NCBI GenBank assembly: GCA_011799875.1
Contig: CM022302.1
Location: forward strand, 301,207,048-301,271,047
Source: Thinopyrum elongatum
Taxonomy: Eukaryota > Streptophyta > Magnoliopsida > Poales > Poaceae
Reading direction: 5' to 3'
Length of the DNA stretch: 64,000 nucleotides
In this document: positions 55,360 through 64,000 of the stretch, one piece after another
How positions within the stretch are numbered: the stretch's first letter is position 1
Layout of the letters: every line of letters begins with the position of its first letter
Notes under the pieces: model-generated
Databases searched by the model: none
Told to the model about the DNA's origin: nothing
The model's input: the letters and a program-made list of their open reading frames with translations, nothing else
Program-made: the position numbers and the translations under genes

Positions 55360-56240
55360 TGGTCGCAACAAGCATGGGCCAGATACGGGTCGTAGGATCA
55401 ATGGGCTTCCTACGGGCTGTAGGATCAATGGGCCTCCTACGGGCCGTTGGATAAATGGGCCTCCAACGGGCCGTAGGATCCATTGGCCACACATGGGTCC
55501 AACAATTCATGTGCCAAAACCGGACCACGACATGGGCCGTAAACGGGAGTAATTGGTATCGGGCCGGCACAGTCATGGGTCGTTAACAGGCCGGAAGACA
55601 ACAAAGGCTTAGATTCTGTCACAGGTTTAATGGGTCGTTAATGGGCCCGAATACATGACGGGTTGGAAACGGCGCAATGGGTTAACAGGCCACAAATGGG
55701 CCGATTCTAACCACGGGCTGAATTTGGCCCACTAGGAGAACAGGCCAGTAACGGACTGGAAGTAATCGAGGGCCAGAAAGGAGCCCAAGAATTTATGGGC
55801 CCTCAGTAGGCCGAAAGCTAACACGGGCTGGAAATGGCCCATGTGAAGCATGGGTCGTTAATGGGTATAAAGAAATTTACTATTTATTATGCGCCGGAGT
55901 AACCACGGGCCACTTAAGGGCCCAAAAGGACGAAAGGCCTCATATGGGCCGAAAGCCATCATGGGCCGTACATGGGCCGAAAGTGAAACACGCTGGTATT
56001 ATACTGGATGGCCCACACGACACTGTTGGGCCGAATTCGAAAAGGCCATAACGGGCCGTGAGTTGCCGGGCCGTAAAATGGGCTATATGTGAACAGACCA
56101 TTAACAGGCTTTTCATGGGCCGACCCGCTGGCTGTTGACCAAGTCAAACGGGCCGGCCTTTGTAAGCTAAATGGGCCAATGTTGGGCCGTTCCACATTTT
56201 GACATATCATAGGCGCCTATCTGTCCCAATGGCGAGATGA
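55360..56240. repeat. subterminal GGGCC repeats of the CACTA element
   Basis: Over about 850 bp the motifs ATGGGCC, GGGCCGTA and GGGCCGAAA occur several dozen times in both orientations, for example the near-tandem run TACGGGC-GTAGGATCAATGGGC at 55385-55490. Dense subterminal motifs are the binding sites of the TnpA-type protein in CACTA elements. They stop about 350 bp before the terminus. Confidence 0.75.
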
Positions 56241-56544
56241 CACGTGGTTCCTGTGGCCAATGAGAATTTTACACGTGGAAACTCCCCATTGGTCTGGGCT
56301 GTTAACAGGTTATGGATGCAAACTGGAACCCGATAGCTTAATAGCGACCCGTTACGGTGGAAGCCACGTGTCGGTTACCCTTGACGAAAACACTTCCATG
56401 ATGCGGCATTTATCGTCATGGAAGTGGACACTTCCGTGATGATAATTTCAGTATTGTCATGGAACACTTCTACGACAGCACAGGTATGACTATCTTGATT
56501 CTATCATAAAATCGTCATGGATGTACATGCATGACAGAAAACGT

Positions 56545-56594
56545 GACCTAGTGTGACAAACGCGTATCATCACGGAAGTGGTTTTTTTGTAGTG
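56545..56594. repeat. CACTA 3' terminal inverted repeat
   Basis: GCGTATCATCACGGAAGTGG followed by TTTTTTTGTAGTG. Related CTTCCGTGATGAT and TCATGGAAGTG motifs occur upstream at 56385-56450 in both orientations and can pair. The opposite terminus is absent from the window. Confidence 0.8.
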
Positions 56595-56599
56595 ATGCT

Positions 56600-57340
56600 T
56601 TATGTTCTAACTCAAGAGGCAAGTGACAAGCTTTTCCATAAACCATTTGTATGGAGACATACCCATAGGATTTTTATAAGCTGTTCTATAAGCCCATAGT
56701 GCATCATCAAGTTTCTTAGACCAATATTTCCTAGATCTGTTAACAATCTTTTGTAATATCAACTTTATTTCTCTATTGCCAAGTTCAACTTGACCACTAG
56801 ATTGAGGGTGATAAGGGGATGCAATTCTATGGTTAACATCATATTTAGCAAGTAATTTACGGAAAGCACCATGAATAAAGTGTGAACCACCATCAGTCAT
56901 TAAATATCTAGGGACTCCAAACCTCAGAAAAATAACTTCTTTAAGCATTTTAATGGAGGTGTTATGATCAGCACTGCTAGTTGGAATATCTTCTACCCAC
57001 TTAGTGACATAATCAACAACAACCAAAATATGTGTATACCCATTAGAGGAAGGAAAAGGTCCCATATAATCAAAGCCCCAAACATCAAATGGTTCAATAA
57101 CAAGTGAATAATTCATAGGCATTTCCTGGCGTCTACCAATATTACCAATTCTTTGACATTCATCACAAGATAAGACAAACTTACGAGCATCCTTAAAAAG
57201 AGTAGGCCAATAAAAACTAGATTGTAATACCTTATGTGAAGTTCTATCTCCCGCATGACGCCCTCCGTAGGCTTCGGAGTGATATTTTCGTAGGATTTGT
57301 TCCTGTTCATGCTCAGGTATACAACGTCTAATAATACCAT
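56600..57340 (-). pseudogene. integrase of Athila-type gypsy
   Basis: The core from 57122 reads EPFDVWGFDYMGPFPSSNG, VVDYVTKWVEDIPTSSADH, RYLMTDGGSHF and SSGQVELGNREIK, so the DDE residues are in place. The zinc-finger part is at 57340-57123 in a shifted frame (a CDECQRI-like segment is readable near 57160). A further shift near 56625 affects the end, after which the coding sequence stops at codons for LEHKA, exactly at the CACTA terminus. So it lacks the C-terminal DNA-binding part. Confidence 0.85.
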
Positions 57341-58806
57341 CTACTCCTTCTTTATACAGATGTGGGTCATCCCAAAAGTAATGTCTAAATCATAGAATAA
57401 TTTTTTCTTTTGTTGGTATGTGAAACTAGGTGGTATAAATTTAGCAACAATATAGTTAGCATAGTCTGCATACCAAGGAGTATTATGAGAAGCATTTATG
57501 ACAACTAGTTGTTCATCAGGGAAGCTACCATCAATAGGTAGTGGGTCATCAAGAATGTTTTCTAACCTAGACAAGTTATCAGCTACGGGGTTTTCAGCTC
57601 CTTTCCTTTTAGTGATGTGTAAATCAAATTCTTGTAGCAAAAGAACCCACCTAATGAGTCTAGGCTTAGCATCTTTCTTTTCCATAAGGTATTTAATAGC
57701 AGCATGATCAGTGTGAACAATTACTTTAGAGTCAACTATGTAAGATCTGAATTTATCACAAGCAAACACAACTGCTAGAAATTCTTTTTCGGTAATAGCA
57801 TAATTTCTTCGGGCACTGTCTAGAGTTTTAATAGCATAATGGATAACATTTAATTTTTTATCAACTCTTTGTCCTAGAACAACACCAACAGCATAATCAC
57901 TAGCATCACACATAATTTCAAAAGGCAAGTTCCAATGAGGTGGTTGAATAATAGGTGCAGAGGTTAAGGCTTTCTTAAGTGTTTCAAAGGCTTCTACACA
58001 ATCATCATAAAAAACAAATGGAATATCCTTTTGCAAGAGATTGGTAAGAGGCCTAAAAAATTTAGAGAAGTCTTTAATAAACCTCCTATAAAAACAAGCA
58101 TGACCAAGGAAACTTCGAATACCTTTAATATCTTTAGGACATGGCATTTTCTCAATTGCATACCTCATTCAGAAATTTTGTGCCCTAAGACAATACCTTC
58201 ATTCACCACAAAGTGGCACTTCTCCCAATTCAAGACATGATTAGTTTGCTCACATCTCTGCAAAACTAGATCAAGGTTGCTTAAGCAATCATCAAAAGAA
58301 GTTCCGTAAATGGAAAAGTCGTCCATGAAAACCTCAACAATCTTTTCACAAAAGTGAGAGAATATAGCAGTCATACATCTCTGAAAGGTAGCAGTTGCAT
58401 TGCATAAACCAAAAGGCGTACGTCTATAAGCATAAGTTCCAAAAGGGTAAGTAAAAGTGGTTTTCTCTTGATCAGGTTATGATACAGGTATTTGAGAGAA
58501 ACCAGAATATCCATCCAAAAAGCAAAAATGTGTGTGCTTAGATAATGTTTCTAACATTTGATCAATAAAAGGTAGAGGGTAATGATCCTTTCTAGTGGCT
58601 TTGTTTAATTTTCTGAAATCAATTACCATTCTGTAACTAGTAACAATTCTTTGTGGAATGAGTTCATTTTTATCATTAGGAACAACAGTAATACCTCCTT
58701 TCTTAGGAACACAATAAACAAGACTTACCCATATACTATCAGCTATAGGATAAATTATACCTGCTTCCAGAAGCTTTAATATTTCAGTTCTTACCACTTC
58801 CTTCAT
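57341..58806 (-). pseudogene. reverse transcriptase and RNase H of Athila-type gypsy
   Basis: From 58806: KEVVRTEILKLLEAGIIYPI, VPKKGGITVV, RMVIDFRKLNKATRKDHYPL, FCFLDGYSGFSQI, then a TAA at 58477-58479. The palm continues with RRTPFGLCNATATFQRCM, FMDDFSIYG (catalytic FMDD intact), NWEKCHFVVNEGIVLGHKIS. After a break at 58165, RNase H follows with [46 protein letters not shown] and [10 protein letters not shown]. Two lesions inactivate an otherwise well-kept gene. Confidence 0.88.
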
Positions 58807-59277
58807 CTTAGGATTTAATCATCGTTAGTGATCAACAACTGGTTTAGCATCAGGTTCCATATTAATCGTGTGCTGACATAGAGTGGGACTAATGCCCTTA
58901 AGATCATCAAGAATATATCCAATAGCAGCTCGATGCTTCCTCAGAGTTTTTAATAATCTTTTCTCTTCATGCTCTGTAAGGTTAGCACTAATAATAACAA
59001 GATATATCTTGTTTTCATCTAGATAAGCATATTTTAAAGTATTAGGAAACTATTTCAATTAAAACACAGGATCACCCTTAGGTGGAGGAGGACCTCCTAG
59101 AGTTTCAATAGGCAAATTATGTTTGAGAATAGGTTGTTGTTCAAAGAACATCCTATCTATTTCATTTCTTTCATGCAAGTGCATATCATTTTCATGGTCG
59201 AGCAAATATTGTTCTAGTGGATTAGTAGGAGGTACCGCAATAGAAGCAAGACCAATTATTTCATCCTTACTAGGCAA
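58807..59277 (-). other. protease-RT linker of Athila-type gypsy
   Basis: Decayed coding sequence between protease and RT. A 72-residue open piece (59277-59059) has PTNPLEQYLLDHENDMHLHERNEID. The rest carries stops at about 58817 and 59055. It corresponds to the linker normally found in this lineage. Confidence 0.6.
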
Positions 59278-59943
59278 TTATTTATCATGGGGTTGCCTAT
59301 GAAACTTAGAGAAATTAAACTCATGAGACACATCACAAAAGTTAACACTGATGGTTTCTTTCTCGCAATCTATCTTAGCATTAACAGTGTTCAAGAAAGG
59401 TCTGCCAAAAATAATGGGACAAAAGTCATCTTGTGGGGAACGAAGAACTAGAAAATCAGCAGGGTATTTTATTTTTCCACACAAGACTTTAATATCTCTA
59501 ACAATCCCAAGTGGTGTGATAGTATCTCTATTAGCAAGTTTAATAGTAACATCAATATCTTCTATTTCAGCGGGTGCTATATCATTCATTATTTCTTGGT
59601 TAAGAGTAAAAGGAATAGCACTAACACTAGCACCCAAATCACATAAACCATGATAACAATGATCTCCTATTTTAACTGAGGCAACAGGCATGCCAACAAC
59701 GGGTTTATTCTTATCTTTAGTATCTGGTTTGGCAATTCTAGCAGCTTCATCATAGAAATAAATAGCATGCCCATCAATATTATCAACCAACAGATCTTTA
59801 ACCATAGCAATACTAGGTTCTACTTTAATTTGTTCAGAGGGTCTAGGTGTTCTGATATTACTTTTGTTAACCATGGTTAAGACTTTAGCATGCTCCTTTA
59901 TCCTAACAGGGAAAGGTGGTTTTTCAATATAAGCAGTAGGCAC
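59278..59943 (-). pseudogene. aspartic protease region of Athila-type gypsy
   Basis: A 221-residue open frame. After a Pro-rich start (AYIEKPPFPVRIKEHAKVL) comes the active-site segment HCYHGLCDLGASVSAIPF (DLGAS), then DVTIKLANRDTITPLGIVRDIKVLCGK and the second protease block FCPIIFGRPFLNTVNAKID. Protease motifs look intact. It is called a pseudogene because it is one open segment of a polyprotein broken by a stop on each side. Confidence 0.82.
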
Positions 59944-59981
59944 AACTGGATCAACATTGTAAATAATAGTTTCATCCTTAA

Positions 59982-60437
59982 CTATACTTGGTTCCTCAAT
60001 CTTTTCTTTAATAGGAGGATGATATTTAAACCACTTCTCCTTAGGGAGTCAACATGAGTAGCAAACGATTCACAAAAAGAGGCTACTATCTCAGAGTCAA
60101 GTCCATATTTAGTGCTAAACTTGTGAAAAGCATCGATATTCATAAAAGATTTAACACAATCAAACTCAAGCTTTATACTTGACTCTTTACCTTCATCGAG
60201 TTCCCAATCTTCAAAGTTGCGTTTAATTCTTTCCAAAAGATCCCACCTGAATTCAATAGTCTTCTTCATAAAAGAACCAGTACAAGAAGTATCAAGCATA
60301 GATTGATCATCAAGAGAAAGCCGAGCATAAAAATTCTGAATAATAATTTCTCTTGAGAGCTCATGATTGGGGCATGAATATAACATTGATTTAAGCCTCC
60401 CCCAAGCTAGAGTGATACTTTCTCCTTCACGAGGCCA

Positions 60438-60495
<58 letters not shown>

Positions 60496-60864
60496 AATTC
60501 TGATCACGATGAACTAGATGCATAGGATAAGACTTTTGGTGAAATTCCTATTTCAATCGATTCCAATTCCAACCTCCAATATCATCACATAGCCTACACC
60601 ATGTCAATGCTTCCCCCCCCCCCCCCCAAAGATAAAGGGAAAACCTTCTTCTTAACTTCATCTCCAGGTAAACTGGCAAGCTTAAATAATCCACAAACTT
60701 CATCCACATAGATTAGGTGCAAATCAGGATGTAGTGTTCCATCTCCTGCATAAGGATTAGCTAGCAGTTTCTCTATCATACCCGAGGGAATTTCATAACC
60801 AATATTTTCAGTAGGTGCAGTAGGTTGATGAGCAACTCTCATTGCTTCTGTACGAGGTGAAGAT
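59982..60864 (-). pseudogene. gag fragment of Athila-type gypsy
   Basis: The N-terminal piece (60864-60630) shows YEIPSGMIEKLLANPYAGDG and DEVCGLFKLASLPGDEVKKKVFPLSL, the start of the capsid domain. It runs into a 15-base poly-C tract (+ strand) and loses frame. A 48-bp (TA)n tract lies between it and the next readable part, REGESITLAWGRLKSMLYSCPNHELS..., which continues to 59982 with SMLDTSCTGSFMKK. The capsid middle is missing around the (TA)n tract. The piece is cut at its upstream end by the insertion at 60865. Confidence 0.8.
60443..60490. repeat. (TA)24 microsatellite inside gag
   Basis: 48 bp of perfect TA repeat at the point where the capsid coding sequence of the Athila-type element is interrupted. 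About 110 bp of unrelated sequence and a 15-C run (60613-60627) follow on the right. Confidence 0.95.
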
Positions 60865-62438
60865 TGATACGTCTCCAACGTATCTATAATTTTTTATTGT
60901 TCCATGCTATTATATTATCTGTTTTGGATGTTTTATATGCATTAATATGCTATTTTATATTATTTTTGGGACTAACTTATTAACCTAGAGCCCAGTGCTA
61001 GTTTTTGTTTTTTTCCTTGTTTTTGAGTTTTACAGAAAAGGAACACCAAATGGAGTCCAAACGGAATAAAACTTTCGCGATGATTTTTCTTGGACCAGAA
61101 GACACCCAGGAAACTTGGAGTTGAAGGCAGGGGAGTCTCGAGGACTCCACAAGCCAGGGGGCACGCCCTAGGGGGGCGCCCTGAGGGCTTGTGGACCCCT
61201 CGAAGCTCTCCTAACCCTAATTCTTCCTCTATATATTCCCAAACGACCAGAAGCGTCCACCAAAATACTTTTCCGCCGCTGTAACCTTCTGTACCCATGA
61301 GATCCCATCTTGGGGTCTTTTCTGGCATCCTGTCGGAGGGGGGTTCGATCACGGAGGGCTTCTACATCAACTCTATTGCCCTTCCGATGAAGCATGAGTA
61401 GTTTACCTCATACCTACGGGTCCATAGCTAGTAGCTAGATGGCTTCTTCTCTCTCTTTGATTCTCAATACCATGTTCTCCTCGTTGTTCTTGGAGATCTA
61501 TCCGATGTAATATTCTTTTGCGGTGTGTTTGTCGAGATCCGATGAATTGTGGATTTATGATCAGTTTATCTATGAATATTATTTGAATCTTCTCTGAATT
61601 CTTATATGCATGATTTGATATCTTTGTATTTCTCTTCGAATTATCGGTTTGGTTTAGCCAGCTAGATTGGTTCTTCTTGCAATGGGAGAGGTGCTTAGTT
61701 TTGGGTTCAATCTTGCGGTGTGCTGACCCAGTGATAAAGTAGGGGTAGCGAGGCACGTATTGTATTGTTGCCATCAAGGGTAAAAAGATGGGGTTTTCAT
61801 CATATTGCTTGAGTTTATCCCTCTACATCATGTCATCTTACTTAAGGCGTTACTCCATTCTTATGAACTTAATACTCTAGATGCATGCTGGATAGCGGTC
61901 GATGTGTGGAGTAATAGTAGTAGATGCAGAATCGTTTCGGTCTACTTGACACGGACGTGATGCCTATATGCATAATCATTGCCTTGGATATCGTCATAAC
62001 TTTGCGCTTTTCTATCAATTGCTCGACACTAATTTGTTCCCCCACCGTATTATTTGCCTTCAAGAGAGAAGCCTCTAGTGAAACCTATGGCCCCCGGGTC
62101 TATTTTCCATCATATATTTTCAGATCTATAAACCAAAAAACCCAAAAATACCTTGCTGCAATTTATTTACTTTTATTTTATTTTATGTTTTAGTAAGCTT
62201 TTATATCTATCTCTATCAGATCTCACCTTTGCAAGTGACCGTGAAGGGATTGACAACCCCTTTATCGCGTTGGGTGCAAGTGTTTGATTGTTTGTGCAGG
62301 TGCATAGATTGGAGACTTCCGTGTATCTCCTACTGGATTGATACCTTGGTTCTTAACTGCGGGAGATACTTATCTCTACTTTGCTGCATCACCCTTTCCT
62401 CTTCAAGGGAAAAACCAACGCAAGCTGAAGAAGTACCA
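60865..62438 (+). repeat. 5' LTR of the gag-bearing gypsy
   Basis: 1574 bp, TGATACGTCTCC...GAAGTACCA, collinear with 53592-55175. Its partner lies outside the window. Target duplication cannot be tested here. Confidence 0.9.
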
Positions 62439-62449
62439 GGAAGAATTTA

Positions 62450-62467
62450 TGGCGCCGTTGCCGGGGA
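62450..62467 (+). promoter_or_regulatory. primer binding site, tRNA-Asp
   Basis: TGGCGCCGTTGCCGGGGA is an exact match to the site at 8846. It lies 11 bases after the LTR end. Confidence 0.88.
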
Positions 62468-62671
62468 GATCTACATCAAGCCTACCAAGTACCCACCATA
62501 AACTCTCATCTCTTTGATTACATTATTTGCCATTTGCCTCTCATTTGCCTCTCCCCCATTCTAAAACGATTTCAGAAAAACACAAAAAGATTTGCCTTTT
62601 TATTCGCCCTTCTTTCGTTCGTCTTTTCGTTTGCTTTTTGGTTGCTCGTGTGTTAGATTGCTTGCTTTGTC

Positions 62672-64000
62672 ATGATGTCTCAAGAAAATACCAAGTTGTG
62701 TGACTTTTCCAATACTAATAATAATGATTTTATTAGTACTTCGATTGCTCCTGCCACTAGTGCGGAATCTTATATAATTAATGCCGCTTTGCTGAATCTT
62801 GTTATGAAAGATCAATTTTCTGGCCTTCCTAGTGAAGATGCCGCATCCCATCTAAATACTTTTATTGAATTATGTGATATGCAAAAGAAAAAAGATGTGG
62901 ATAATGATATTGTTAAATTGAAGCTATTTCCGTTCTCACTTCGAGATCATGCTAAAACTTGGTTTTCAACTTTGCCTAAAAATAGTATTGATTCATGGAA
63001 TAAGTGTAAAGATGCTTTTATTTCCAAGTATTTTCCTCCCGCCAAGATCATCTCCCTTAGGAACAATATAATAAATTTTAAGCAACTTGATCATGAACAT
63101 GTCGCACAATCTTGGGAGAGGATGAAATTGATGATAAGAAATTGCCCTACTCATGGTTTAAGTTTATGGATGATCATCCAAAAAAATTATGCCGGATTGA
63201 ATTTTGCATCTAGATATTTTTTAGATTCGGCCGCAGGAGGTACTTTTATGGAAATCACATTAGGATAAGCTACTAAACTCCTAGATAATATCATGGCTAA
63301 TTACTCTCAATGGCATACCGAAAGATCTTCTACTAGTAAAAAAGTGCATGCGATTGAACAAATTAATACTTTGAGTGGAAAGATGGATGAACTTATGAAA
63401 TTATTTGCTAGTAAGAGTGCTCCTATTGATCCTAATGATATGCCTTTGTCTACTTTGATTGATAACAATAATGAATCTATGGATGTGAATTTTGTTGGTA
63501 GGAACAATTTTGGTAATAACGCGTATAGAGGTAATTTCAACCCTAGGACGTTTCCTATTAATTCCTCTAATAATTATGATAATTCCTACAACAATTCTTA
63601 TGGAAATTATAATAAGATGCCCTCTGATCTTGAAAATAATATTAAAGAATTTATTAATTTGCAAAAAGGTTTCAATGCTATGGTTGAAGAAAAATTGCTC
63701 AAGATTGATGATTTGGCTAGGAACATTGATAGAATTTCTCTTCAGATTGATTCTTTGAAAATTAGATCTATGCCACCCAAGCATGATATTAATGAATCTC
63801 TGAAAGCTATTAAAATTTCTATTGATGAGTGCAAAGAAAGAACCGCTAGGATGCGTGCTAAGCGAGATTGGTTTGTTAAAGCGTGTTCTTAGATTTCTTG
63901 TGATAATAATGATGAAGATATTAAAGTGATTGGTGTGAATCCTATTGAATCTTTGTTTTCTAATATAAATCTTGATAAAGATTGGACTGGAGATGAGTCA
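62672..64000 (+). pseudogene. gag of the gypsy element at the right edge
   Basis: The frame starts MMSQENTKLCDFSN. The Retrotrans_gag capsid domain spans about residues 50-180: YIINAALLNLVMKDQFSGLP, HLNTFIELCDMQKKK, KLKLFPFSLRDHAKTWFSTL and WNKCKDAFISKYFPPAKI. The frame stops at TAA 63266-63268 in a position where one G-to-T change from a Glu codon (GAA) would explain it, and continues in the same frame from ATKLLDNIMANYSQWH. An Asn/Tyr-rich segment (NNSYGNYN) and a Lys-rich region follow, up to a second stop at 63890-63892, after which the same frame is still open to the window end. Gag would form the particle. Confidence 0.85.

Larger units (their letters stand above)
42445..56594 (+). mobile_element. 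CACTA (En/Spm) DNA transposon, 3' portion
   Basis: The 3' end is GTTTTTTTGTAGTG at 56581-56594, the reverse complement of a CACTACAAAAAAAC terminus. The following bases are ATGC, so the 3-bp duplication would be ATG. Upstream are GGGCC-rich subterminal repeats and a Transposase_24-type gene with introns on the + strand. Two later insertions (43907-47639 and 48098-55175) interrupt it. The 5' terminus is missing: the left edge is a junction with a truncated gypsy LTR at 42444. Its 3' end cuts the integrase gene of the next gypsy element. Confidence 0.85.
56595..60864 (-). mobile_element. Ty3/gypsy, Athila-type, internal fragment
   Basis: Coding sequence on the - strand in the order gag, protease, RT, RNase H, integrase. 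The left edge is cut in the integrase C-terminus by the CACTA terminus. The right edge is cut in gag by the gypsy element at 60865. The remainder of gag and the 5' LTR should lie beyond the right end of the window; the 3' LTR should lie beyond the lost CACTA 5' end. The gag-protease arrangement with DLGAS and the FMDDFS RT motif fit the Athila group. Confidence 0.85.
60865..64000 (+). mobile_element. Ty3/gypsy with gag, Sabrina-like LTR, 5' part
   Basis: It has a 5' LTR (60865-62438), an intact tRNA-Asp primer site and the start of gag, and runs off the window. The LTR matches that of the non-autonomous element at 48098 almost throughout. This makes it a candidate autonomous relative that could have supplied proteins to it. 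It is inserted in the gag of the - strand Athila-type element. Confidence 0.9.

Overview
This window is a block of nested transposable elements from a large, repeat-rich grass genome. The LTR families, in particular the TGATACGTCTCC-type Ty3/gypsy LTRs, the Tat-lineage gypsy elements and the CACTA transposon with GGGCC-rich ends, point to a Triticeae species (wheat, Aegilops or a close relative). That assignment rests on family recognition from memory. I found no single-copy host gene, tRNA or rRNA. Nearly every base belongs to a mobile element or to one old tandem repeat.

Layout. (1) 1-5608: the 3' half of a SIRE/Maximus-type Ty1/copia element on the + strand (broken pol, 2-kb spacer, polypurine tract, 3' LTR). 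(2) 5609-6963 and 32614-34206: a ~1.1-kb tandem repeat array, split by later insertions. (3) 6964-32613: a second copia element inside that array (target duplication CCATC), with most of its interior deleted. Its 5' LTR is split by a non-autonomous gypsy element at 7137-29375 (target duplication GTTGT/GCTGT). That element carries an uncharacterised acidic ORF and was itself hit twice: by a 4.3-kb LTR-like element at 12848-17153 (ATGTC duplication), and by a Tat-lineage gypsy at 18404-28789 (ATCGG duplication) on the - strand. (4) 34207-42444: a second, rearranged Tat gypsy on the - strand. (5) 42445-56594: the 3' portion of a CACTA transposon with an intron-containing Transposase_24 gene. A relative of the 4.3-kb element lies in one of its exons (43907-47639, AGTGG duplication), and a second non-autonomous gypsy lies downstream (48098-55175, AATGG/AACGG). 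(6) 56595-60864: an Athila-type gypsy on the - strand, cut in its integrase gene by the CACTA end. (7) 60865-64000: the 5' LTR and gag of a gypsy with the same LTR as the 48098 element, inserted in the gag of the preceding element.

All recognisable polyproteins are dead, through stops, frameshifts, homopolymer slippage, deletions or lost catalytic residues. The most notable possible novelties are: a two-exon reading frame with identical exon length, intron phase and GC-AG donor in both 4-kb LTR-like elements; an acidic ORF with internal repeats shared by the two non-autonomous gypsy elements; reuse of the polypurine-tract 14-15-mer inside those elements, including within the ORF; and an antisense TATA-led transcription unit in the 3' region of the Tat elements.
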